Positions 55,963-64,000 of a stretch of 64,000 nucleotides of DNA are shown piece by piece (within the stretch, counting starts at the first letter, position 1; each line of letters opens with the position of its first letter). The position numbers were made by a program, and so were the translations under genes. Origin of the DNA: Paraescarpia echinospica (lineage: Eukaryota; Annelida; Polychaeta; Sabellida; Siboglinidae); NCBI GenBank assembly GCA_020002185.1, contig CM034533.1:69104119-69168118 (forward strand), in the 5' to 3' direction. The notes below the pieces were generated by a model. The model saw nothing but the letters and a program-made list of their open reading frames with translations. It did no database searches and was not told the origin of the DNA.

Positions 55963-56224
55963 GAAATGTAAGTGTTTAAGGAGGAGACAGTTTGTTTACA
56001 TGGCAGCGTGTCGCTGTCGAAGGTGTACCCTCAGGTCAATAGCTCGATTTTCAAGAATTTGAGTGATAGCACGGCGATTTTTTACTTAAGGTCATGAACT
56101 CACAAAAAATGAGTCATGAACTCACCTGTTCAGGGTCATCGGCCATGGCTTCGTGTACAGCTGTCATTGGCCGGTTGGCTGCCAGTTTCTCAGCGTAGCT
56201 GGTGATAGTTGCAATGCTCCAAAC
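55050..56224 (-). CDS. Two exons of a thioredoxin-like (AhpC/TSA, PRXL2-type) host gene
   Basis: Minus-strand exon 56,224-56,126 (acceptor ACTGTGCAG, donor GTGAGT) reads VWSIATITSYAEKLAANRPM then TAVHEAMADDPEQ. Exon 55,157-55,050 (acceptor GTTGACAG, donor GTGAGA) reads LGGDLILDSDGRVIFLYVSK then RGSDRPDIAALLDVLR. Both are exactly in phase 0 (33 and 36 codons) and join smoothly. QLGGD-ILD-DG-V-FLY-SK--DRP is the C-terminal signature of the redoxin-like PRXL2/SelU-type family. The upstream exons (with the active-site Cys region) and any last exon were not found in the window. The intron holds the (TTG)n microsatellite. Family assignment is from motif memory only; the exon call itself is fairly strong. 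Confidence 0.55.
55286..55963. repeat. (TTG)n microsatellite with TTACTG interruptions
   Basis: About 680 bp of TTG trinucleotides broken by TTACTG, TTACTCTTACTT and TTGATT at quasi-regular spacing, suggesting higher-order units. It lies in an intron of the thioredoxin-like gene. The long poly-leucine frame is an artefact. Confidence 0.95.
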
Positions 56225-56950
56225 CTGCACAGTTCACATGGTTATGCAACGGCCAATGCTATTATGAACTACTATGCTTTGCTATCGGAAACACAACTTC
56301 AGACACCTTCACACATAACTCAATGGCATATGAAAGACAATGCCCACAGAAAACACACAAACATAAGACTATTTTCTCTATAAGTTACACTGTATGAGAA
56401 TTTAACATTTAAATAAAATGCACCTAATTGGTCGTATTTAGTTTACAGCAGGCCTACATTTTCAAGCAAGTCTCAACTCAATAGTTATGTACGATCAAGT
56501 GGAGATACCTTGATTGACAGCATACATCTACGAGGCTATATTTTTTGACAGCATACACGTTCGAGGCTATATTTGGCGGAGATAGATCGTAGAAAATGGT
56601 GATGCAGAAAAGTTGATAAACAAGTGGAATTACAGATTAATAAGTATTATTCTTGCCTTAATATCATTTATAAAGTTGCAATAAACAAATATTCAGTAGC
56701 AGCTGTGCTTAAAGTTAGTTAGTTAAAGTAGTTTTGAACACCTTAGTATAGTGAGTGATAATAGGGTAACTCACTTAGCCTTCGGTAAGTTGTAAACAAG
56801 ATTTAACAAACCTGATTATGTGGTAGAATATATAGGAGATAAGTAACAACCATCAAACTACTTACCTAAGATAATATCTGTGTAAGCCAGCACTTGCTAG
56901 ATATTTTGATTAGGTAGCATTGTTGTTAAAACTAAGCAAGGGCGATAGTC
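56225..56950. other. Noncoding stretch
   Basis: No further exon of the thioredoxin-like gene was recognised. GACAGCATAC-T-CGAGGCTATATTT is duplicated at 56,516 and 56,549. Confidence 0.35.
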
Positions 56951-57138
56951 GGGCGGCGTAACGTAACGTAATTGATTGTATTTAAATTAGGTCACTACCG
57001 GTAATGTCAGCGTTCGTGACAGGATAAATAGTCGGCTGTGTAACTGAAATTTGTAACCTAAAGTGTGCTGTAGTACACAGGAAACAGTCTTTATAAAGAC
57101 TAAGTTAGTTAAGTTATTAAATAAATTCTGATCGGGAT

Positions 57139-58354
57139 ATGGCGCCTTGCAAACGGCAAGTGAAGGCAAAGCGACACTTGGTGTGTGATCACTGCCACAG
57201 CTGGGTAGATTTTGCATTGTCCGGCTGTGGGAAGTCATGGGCAGAAACCATGGAGGAAGGATTCACCTTTCAGTGCATTGGGTGTTGGAAGGTGGAGTGT
57301 CTGCAGAAGGAGATAGTTAGGTTGACAGATATTGTGAAGGGAATGGAGATGGGAATTAGCAAGGAGGCAGGTCGAATGGAGAGAGACGACAGGGAGAGAG
57401 GTGAGAATACTGCAAGACTGAAGGAGAATAGCAGTGGCAAGAAAACTGATGAAAGGAGATTGAGAGGAGGGAAGGTGATTGGAGGGGAAGAAATTGGAAA
57501 ATCGACAACAGAAAACGTGACAAGCGTGAAGGTGACAGGGAAGAAAGTGACCGTAGAGAAGGAGGGAGGGAAGATGGGACGGGAGAGGAAAGAAGAAAAT
57601 GAGATGGGACGAAAGATGAAGGGACGAAAGGAAGTGACAGCAAATGTGATAGAAGAGAAGGCGATTAAAATGGACGCTGACAGGAGGAAAGGTGACAAGA
57701 GAAAAAGCGACAGGAAAGAATGGATCGGAAGAGAATGGGACAGGAGAGAAGACGACAGGGGGGAAAGACAACAACCAGACAGATGCAAACCGAAGAAGGA
57801 GCTATTCTAAGGCAGTGATTGAGGGGGCAATGAGGAAAGAGAGGGTGTTTATGGGCGACACCATTATGAGAAAGACGGACAAGACACTGAGCGAGGGGAA
57901 AGACGTCGTTGTTTGTCTACCGGGGGCTAGGATAGAAAATGTGACTGAAAGGGTAGAGAAGGTATTGGGGCATGGCACCGGAGGGTCTATACTAGTACAC
58001 GTAGGAACACATAATGCAGACAGGGAGGGAACAACTGGGATAGTACAGAAGTACAGACAGTTAGTGAGGAAGCTAAAGAAGACAAGAGTTGAACAGGTTA
58101 TTCTGTCAGGAATTTTGCCAATGATGGGAGAAAGGGGGGCAACGTATAGAAACTGCAAGAGGGTGGCGATCAACGCACTAGTTCAGCAGATGTGTGAAGA
58201 AGAGGGGGTGGGATTCATAGATTTATTGGGATACTTTGTTGGGAGGGAAGATATGTACATGAGAGATGGCCTCCATCTTAGTGGAAAGGGGCAGCAGTTT
58301 TCTCAGAGAACCTGCTGCGATCTGCTGACAGTGGGACAAGTTGCATCTATTTAA
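57139..58354 (+). pseudogene. CR1-like LINE ORF1: zinc finger plus SGNH esterase, one frameshift
   Basis: The N-terminus has a PHD-like cysteine pattern (LVCDHCHSWVDFALSGC, FQCIGC). A long Lys/Glu/Arg-rich repeat region follows (about residues 60-200). Between about 57,690 and 57,805 the frame shifts by one and the esterase domain begins: VFMGDTIMRKTDK, VVVCLPGARIENV, SILVHVGTHNADREG, QVILSGILPMMGERG and MRDGLHLSGKGQQF. Esterase-type ORF1 is typical of CR1-clade LINEs. The nucleophile block GDS reads GDT here and GTNN reads GTHN, while the D-H pair in DGLHL is kept. ORF1 proteins bind the element RNA; the esterase may act on lipids or acetyl groups. Broken by the frameshift. Confidence 0.8.
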
Positions 58355-58507
58355 ACTAGATTCGCAGGGGGGACTCACAGAAAAGCCTGAAAATGAAGGC
58401 ATAGATAAAGACAGCACAACTAAATCAGCAAATAACAGTCTGGAAAACTCCTCTGAAGTTGGATATAAATGTGTGTGTTTAAATGCAAGGAGTATAGTAA
58501 ACAAAAG

Positions 58508-58679
58508 TGTTATGTTCTAGTATAACTATAGATGTAATTGTCAAGTGACAGTGGTGCACATGTTTATTTCGTATCAGCGCGACACACAGACAGACAGACA
58601 GCGATAGTCCATGTCACACAAATGCGTTGTGTATAAGCTGTGTATAGTATTTGCACAAGTGTCTGCCACATACATTACA
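58508..58679 (-). repeat. 3' LTR of the Gypsy element (172 bp)
   Basis: It differs from the other LTR at about 58,520 (G/A) and 58,632 (T/C). On the minus strand it is preceded by GGTGCGGAGGAC, a short purine-rich tract. It contains (GACA)n near 58,590. Confidence 0.95.
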
Positions 58680-58792
58680 GTCCTCCGCACCAGTTATTTT
58701 GCTAACGTCCAAGGTTACAACAAGAACTGTGAAACAGACAAAGGATACGCTGTCGTACCAGGGATTATTATGCCCAGGGCTACAAGACAGTT

Positions 58793-61425
58793 CTAGAGAG
58801 ATAATCGGTCTGGAGCTTTCCGGATTCTCTCCGATCTGTGAACAGCCGACTGCGTTACTGGCAAGTGGACGTCGCTGCCATCAGGTACAGGAGCTACGGC
58901 TTCCGCCGTTTCGTCTACACGGTCAATGTCCCGTTCGGTTGATTGTTGGATCGCGGCCGGAGCAGCGATGTCTGCGGGTACCGTATCGTCCGCCGCGTCC
59001 GCATGTCGCAGACGCACGTGATTTCGATGACGCCTCAAGTGGCGACCGTCGGGTGCCTCCGATATCAGCACGTCGTTGTGTAGCTCTTTCAGAACTGCAG
59101 GAATCCACTTGGGCGAATGATCAGCGTGGTTCTTTACGTAAACCGCATCGCCTGGACTGAAGCATCGCTCGTTCGATTTCTGGTTGTAATAATCAGTCAT
59201 CTTCTCCTGCGATTGGTGCACTTTTCTGCCGACGCTCGGTTGCACCGCGTCTACTGCCACGAGGATCATCCTGTTCTCGATGGGGCCAGCGTAGTCTAGA
59301 TGCACACGTGACCACGGTTCCTGTGGGAACAACCATGGTCGAAGTGGCGCTCTGGTCGGTTGACGCATGTTTTCCTCGCACTGACCACAGTGCTGCGCGA
59401 TACGTTCAATCTAAAGATCGATGCCTGGCCACCAGATGTATGACCGCGCTAACGCCTTCATCTTCACCACGCCGCTGTGGCTGCTGTGCAAGTGTTGGAG
59501 CATCGTAGCTTGCCCAGGCTCTGGCACAATTATTCGGGTGCCCCGCATCACGCATCCATCGTGCGTGCTCAGCTCATCGCGCACTCTGTGGTATTACTGT
59601 GTTGTTAGGTCGCCCTCAGGCCAGCCTGTTAACACGTAGCGTTGAACTCGCGACAATACTGGGTCACGTCGTGTCCAGTTTCGAATGTGCGTTGACGTCA
59701 CCGGCGAGTCGTCCAGCTGCTCTATGAGCTGTATGTACTCCGCAGGAGCAGGCGTCTCAGCGTTCTGCGTAGGTAGGGGTAGTCGCGATAGAGCATCGCA
59801 ATTCTCGTGCGCATCGCCACTCCGATGACGAATGACGTAGTCGTAACCTGCTAATGTCAGGGCCCAACGCTGAAGTCGACCCGACGCTTGCGGAGGTATC
59901 GGTCGTTGTCGTTGAACAGCCCCACCAGAGGTCGGTGATCGGTGATGAGAACGAAGGTCATACTGTATAGGTATTGGTAGAACTTTGTCACCCCGAACAC
60001 CAAACTGAGACCTTCCTTGTCGAGTTGCGAGTAGTTGGTTTCCGCAGGCGACAAGCTCCTAGATGCGAACGCGATCGGTCGCTCCGAACCGTCCGTCATC
60101 TGATGCGACAGGACTGCGCCCACCCCGTACGGCGACGCATCACATGCGAGCAGAAGAGGTTTGTCGGGGTCGAAGTGCACCAGTAGGGACTCCGACTGCA
60201 GCAGGTCCTTCGCCGCTTGAAACGCTCTGACTTGCTCCTTCTCCCATCGCCATTTCGTCTCTTTTCTGAGTAGAATGTGCAGAGGTGCTAGCGTTGTCGA
60301 CAAGTTGCGCAGGAATCGTCCATAGTAGTTGAGCAGGCCAAGCCACGAACGTAGTTCTTTCACGTTCGTTGGGCTAGGCGCATCTTGAATCGCCGTGACC
60401 TTTTCGTCTGTGGGATGCAGGCCATTTCGATCGATCTTGTGGCCCAGGTATACGACTGCCTCGTTGAAGAACTCGCACTTTTTATTGTTTAGCTTCAACC
60501 CTGCTTGGTCCAGCCGGTTCAAGACCAGCCGGAGATTCGCCACGTGTTCATCTCGAGTTTTCCCCGTGACGAGGATGTCGTCCAGGAAGATGCATACCCG
60601 TGGTATGCCAGCAAGCACACACTCGAGAGCTCTCTGGAATATCGATGGCGCCACCGATATGCCGTACGGTAAGCGAGTGTATCTAAAGAGTCCCTTGTGC
60701 GTGTTGATCGTAACGTAGTCACGTGACCCTTCGTCGAGCTGAAGTTGAAGATACGCATGGCTCAAGTCCAACTTTGTGAACGTCTCTCCTCCTGCCAGAC
60801 TGGCGTAGATATCGTTAACCCGTGGTAGCGGATATTTGTCTTCTACCACACTTTTGTTGATCGTGACCTTGTAATCACCGCAGATCCTTATCTGCCCGTT
60901 GGACTTGAGGACCGGAACGATCGGTGCCGCCCATTCTGAGAACTGGACTGGCTCGATGATGCCCTCCTGTTGCAGTCGGTCTATTTCATGTTCGACTCTC
61001 TCCTTCAGGGCATAAGGAATGGGTCTGGCCTTGAAGAAACGTGGAATCGCATCGCTTTTCACGTTGATCTTCACCTGCATTTCTTTCAGCTTGCCCAGCC
61101 CCTCAGCGAACATGTCTGGCACTTCCGCCATCAGTCCGGCATGCACCGGGTCAAGGTCGCGAACGAGCATGATCTCGCCCCAGTCCAGCTTCAACTGCGA
61201 CAGTAGATTTCTGCCCAAGAGATTCTGCCGAGCGCCAGACACCACCACAATTGGCACATGTGCCGACTGCTGTTTGTATTCGGTGACGACCTCTATTTGT
61301 CCCAGCACCGGAATAGACTGACCCGTATAAGTGGTCAAGTTGATGTCCACTGTTTGTAGCTTTGGGGGTGGCGACCGCAACCCATGATATGTCGCCTCAT
61401 TGATTATGGAGACTCCTGCCCCGTG
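58793..61425 (-). pseudogene. pol: Gypsy pol: protease end, RT, RNase H, integrase with core deleted
   Basis: From about 61,425 to 59,857 one frame carries a protease tail, then RT (EGIIEPVQFSEWAAPIVPV, KLDLSHAYLQLQLD, LPYGISVAPSIFQRALE, catalytic FLDD in VCIFLDDILVTG) and RNase H (LLLACDASPYGVGAVLSH, LDKEGLSLVFGVTKFYQYLY, TDHRPL). Near 59,900 the frame changes; the integrase zinc-binding region follows (HLHSSHSG, then CGQC), with stops near 59,600 and 59,410. The core begins at VHLDYAGPIENRMILVAVDA (first Asp) and then jumps to QPSVGRKVHQSQEK at about 59,250: the segment with the second Asp and the Glu is missing. The C-terminal GDAVYVKNH domain is kept to 58,793. Integration would need a helper. 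Confidence 0.9.
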
Positions 61426-62366
61426 TCAACCAACATTCTCACTGCTTTACCGTCCATGTGCCCTCCTATCTCAATAGGCTGCTGTGACGTGTGATCCCCC
61501 TCGACGTTGTACAGACAGTACTCAGCTCTGTCCTGAGTGATGTTCACGAGATGAGTTTCGCCGTGTTTCTTGCGACATGCCGCCATGATGTGACCTCTCT
61601 TTTGACAGAAATGACAAGTTGCATCTTTAAACTTGCACTCTTGATGCGTGTGGTTGCCGTTGCAACGGTAGCACAATTTCTGAGTTGTCTTGTCGTAGCC
61701 ACGCGTGTGTGTCGTAGACCTAGCGGTGGTCGGAACTGGCCTTTTCTCTCTGTTTTTCCGGTTTGACACTGCACTCACTGTACCTTTAGTGCAGTCGAAG
61801 TTGTGTCGGGGGGCTATCTGTTTAGCCTCGGTCTCCGCCACTTCGTCCGCCAGCGCCATCTGCATTGCCTGCTCGAACGATCTATCTTCGCTGAGTAGTT
61901 TGTGCTGAGTGCTGCCGCTTTTGATGCCGCACACGAGCTGGTCTCGCAATGCCTCGGCCAGAAATTCCCCGAAGTTGCAAGTGGATGCGAGCCTCCGGAG
62001 TTCTGCCGCAAATGTGGCGACCCCCTCGCCCTCTTACTGGTTGCGTTGGTGGAATTTGAATCTTTCCGCCACTGTAAGCCGACGTGGCTTCAGGTGGCTT
62101 TTTAGTTTCTCAGTTATTTGCTCAAACGGCAACTCTGCCGGTCTTTGGGGACTGACGAGACTTTTAAGAAGAAGATACGTTTCCGGGCCTACCAGTGTGA
62201 GTAGTGTAGCCACTTTCTTCCTGTCGGCGGCCTCTCTCACAGATACGTCCACGCCGCTGCCCACTGCACCAACATTGTTTGCAACGAAGTACAGTTCTAG
62301 CCGCTCCAAATACGCTTCCAAGTCACTACTGCCGTAGTATGGCTCTATTTGACTAATGTATGCCAT
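61404..62366 (-). pseudogene. gag: Gypsy gag and start of protease, one in-frame stop and a frame change
   Basis: ATG at 62,366 (MAYISQIEPYYGSSDLEAYL) overlaps the primer-binding site region. Capsid-like features follow (LELYFVANNV, KSHLKPRRLTVAERFKFHQR). TAA at 62,036-62,034 interrupts an otherwise continuous frame. Two CCHC zinc knuckles lie near 61,665-61,575 (CYRCNGNHTHQEC, CHFCQKRGHIMAAC). The protease active site is at MLVDTG near 61,430; just after it the frame must change to continue into pol. Gag packages the RNA. The frame change inside the protease active site looks like a mutation rather than programmed frameshifting. Confidence 0.85.
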
Positions 62367-62377
62367 CCTCGTCGCCA
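62363..62377 (-). promoter_or_regulatory. Primer-binding site for tRNA-Ser
   Basis: On the minus strand TGGCGACGAGGATGG starts 2 nt after the 5' LTR. It is complementary to the CCATCCTCGTCGCCA 3' end known from animal tRNA-Ser(GCU), 15 of 15. Confidence 0.75.
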
Positions 62378-62379
62378 AT

Positions 62380-62551
62380 TGTTATGTTCTAATATAACTA
62401 TAGATGTAATTGTCAAGTGACAGTGGTGCACATGTTTATTTCGTATCAGCGCGACACACAGACAGACAGACAGCGATAGTCCATGTCACACAAATGCGTT
62501 GTGCATAAGCTGTGTATAGTATTTGCACAAGTGTCTGCCACATACATTACA
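62380..62551 (-). repeat. 5' LTR of the Gypsy element (172 bp)
   Basis: TGTTATGTTCTAATATAACT ... CACATACATTACA on the plus strand; partner of 58,508-58,679. Target duplication AAAAG follows at 62,552-62,556. Confidence 0.95.
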
Positions 62552-64000
62552 AAAAGAAATGAACTAAACATTATGGTAGAATATATTGACCCTCATATAA
62601 TAAGTATAACCGAATCCTGGACCACCACCGATATATCAGATGCCGAGTTGGAACTGATAGGATATGTAATGTTTAGAAAAGATAGAATAGGAAGAAAGGG
62701 AGGTGGAGTTATTTTATATATTAAAGAATCTATCCAAGCTTATGAAATAAAATTAGAAAGAGAAGCAGATTGCAAAGAAGCTGTTTGGTGTAACATAGTT
62801 ACAGGAAATTCAACGTTAACAGTTGGGTTATTTTATCGAAGTCCAAACATAAGCATAGAAGAGAATGAAAAAATACAAAACGCTATAAGGGAAGTGAGCA
62901 AACGGGACTGTATTATTATGGAGGATTTTAACCACGGGCATATACAATGGAAATCTCTACAGAGTATGGGGAGTGAGGACCACAAGTTTTTAGTGTTAGT
63001 TCCAGATACTTTCCTTTCTCAACATGTGCTAGAACCAACCAGGGGTGAGAATGTGTTAGACATAGTTTTGTTTTCACAGAATGAATTAGTTGACAATGTC
63101 AAGATACGTGAGCCACTGGGGAATAGCGATCACAACCAGATACATTTTACCATCAAAGTAAAATCAAAAAGGAATAGTAAAAAGCAGTATAGGAGAAATT
63201 TCCACAAAGAAAGGTATAAGGACATGAGGAAATATTTAGCAAAGATAGACTGGAATAACACGCTGCAAAATAAGACAGCAACACAATGCTGGAATATATT
63301 AAAGAGTGAAATTAAGTGCATAGTCGACAAATTTGTACCCTTCAAAAAACATGGGAAACGGTCCAAAAAGAAAAACTTATCGAAAGAAGCCATTAGAAAA
63401 ATTAAGTATAAACAAATGATGTGGAAGTCATATAGATGTACTGGAAATGATGAAGTTATAAAGAAGCACTTAACCAAGCTACAGCTGAAATTAGAAATTC
63501 AAAGAGAAGCTATGAACAACAATTAGCTAGTAATATAAAACATGACAGCAAGAGTTTTTATGCATATGTTCGAAGCAAACAGAAAGTTCAAGATAAGGTC
63601 GATCCTCTAGAAGATAGTGCTGGAAATATAATATCAGAGGGATTCTTAATGGCAGAAGACCTGAATGAGTACTTTAGTTCAGTGTTTACCAGAGAAGATA
63701 TTAGTTCACTGCCAGTACCAGAAGCTAAGTTCAAGGGGGCAGATTCAGACTATTTAGGACAATTAATTGTAACCCCGGAAATGGTAGCTAAGAAAATAAG
63801 GGCTATGAAGGATAATAAATCACCTGGAGTGGATGGGATTCCGCCCAAACTACTATTGGAAATTGTAGAACAAATTAGCGTACCGCTTGCAACAGTTTTC
63901 AATTTGTCATTAGAAGAGGGAGTGGTTCCTTTAGAATGGAAAGAGGCAAACATTATACCGTTATTTAAAAAAGGTTCGAGAAACAAGTCAGAGAACTATA
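62552..64000 (+). pseudogene. CR1-like LINE ORF2 (APE endonuclease and start of RT), right part
   Basis: APE motifs: IISITESWTT, GGGVILYIKES, GLFYRSPN, EDFNHGHIQWKS (Asp of the catalytic DxNxxH), NELVDNVKI and NSDHNQIHF (catalytic SDH). The linker then runs into RT: SPGVDGIPPKLLLE near 63,825 and LEWKEANIIPLFKKGS near 63,935. A deletion of about 10 bp near 63,452 (relative to the 23-25 kb copy, which has ACTACAACAG here) shifts the frame. The gene runs off the window. The beginning of ORF2 lies left of the Gypsy insertion at about 58,340-58,507. Confidence 0.9.

Larger units (their letters stand above)
58508..62551 (-). mobile_element. Gypsy LTR retrotransposon, 4,044 bp, nested in the LINE
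   Basis: Two 172-bp LTRs (58,508-58,679 and 62,380-62,551), TG...CA ends, two visible differences between them, flanked by AAAAG at 58,503-58,507 and 62,552-62,556. On the minus strand the order is primer site, gag, protease, RT, RNase H, integrase, which is the Gypsy order. Gag and pol have single breaks, and the integrase core is deleted, so the copy is recent but defective. Confidence 0.97.
56960..64000 (+). mobile_element. CR1-like LINE with ORF1 and ORF2, interrupted by a Gypsy element, cut by the window edge
   Basis: 5' UTR up to 57,138, ORF1 57,139-58,354, ORF2 from about 58,340 to 58,507 and again from 62,557. The Gypsy element is inserted in the APE domain between ARSIVNK and RNELN with a 5-bp duplication. 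The element belongs to the family of the truncated copies at 12.1-13.0 and 23.1-25.6 kb but keeps its 5' part. The exact 5' end was not located. Confidence 0.9.

Noticed and set aside
57235..57788. Long minus-strand frames rich in Phe, Ser and Pro opposite the LINE ORF1
   Set aside because: Antisense shadow of a Lys/Glu/Arg-rich coding region.

Overview
The window is nuclear DNA of an invertebrate animal. Host genes are split by GT-AG introns, the background is AT-rich and full of microsatellites and minisatellites, and most of the coding-looking sequence belongs to transposable elements (several APE-type LINEs, a Gypsy LTR element, SINEs, a MITE and a Polinton/Maverick). The element mix fits a marine invertebrate (lophotrochozoan or non-vertebrate deuterostome); the species cannot be fixed from the sequence.

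Layout. 1-13 kb: LINE remnants (3.1-5.0 and 12.1-13.0 kb), tRNA-derived SINEs (6.5-7.06 kb) and satellite arrays. 13.3-27.9 kb: two paralogous three-exon genes for a C1GALT1-like core 1 beta-1,3-galactosyltransferase, head to head (copy A minus, copy B plus), with identical exon phases and identical exon 2 length. The gap between them holds a 62-bp minisatellite and a LINE remnant; intron 1 of copy B carries an antisense CR1-like LINE. 28.4-33.0 kb: a graveyard of LINEs, including one with a 2A-like motif nested inside another, and a LINE ORF1 remnant. 33.5 kb: a 131-bp fold-back MITE.

34,276-50,101 is a complete-ended, GC-rich Polinton/Maverick of 15,826 bp. It has 194-bp terminal inverted repeats starting AG, and a perfect 6-bp target duplication TACGTG. 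It sits in a 15-bp minisatellite array that itself lies inside an older dispersed repeat. Left to right it encodes a broken NADAR-domain protein, a broken packaging ATPase, two small late-type proteins, a small membrane protein, a broken chromodomain integrase, another membrane protein, a minor capsid (penton) protein with three in-frame TAA codons, a pVI-like protein, and a major-capsid/cysteine-protease fusion made by an internal deletion. Convergent to these are a decayed protein-primed DNA polymerase B and, in the right arm, a TATA-promoted gene for an OB-fold/zinc-ribbon (RPA-like) ssDNA-binding protein. The morphogenesis genes are on the plus strand and the replication genes on the minus strand. 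The NADAR and RPA-like genes are outside the usual Polinton core set and are the most interesting part of the window.

51-57 kb: AT-rich host DNA with two exons of a thioredoxin-like (AhpC/TSA, PRXL2-type) gene on the minus strand around a (TTG)n microsatellite. 57-64 kb: a CR1-like LINE (ORF1 with zinc finger and SGNH esterase; ORF2 with APE and RT) running off the right edge, with a 4,044-bp Gypsy element inserted in its endonuclease domain (172-bp LTRs, TSD AAAAG, tRNA-Ser primer site).
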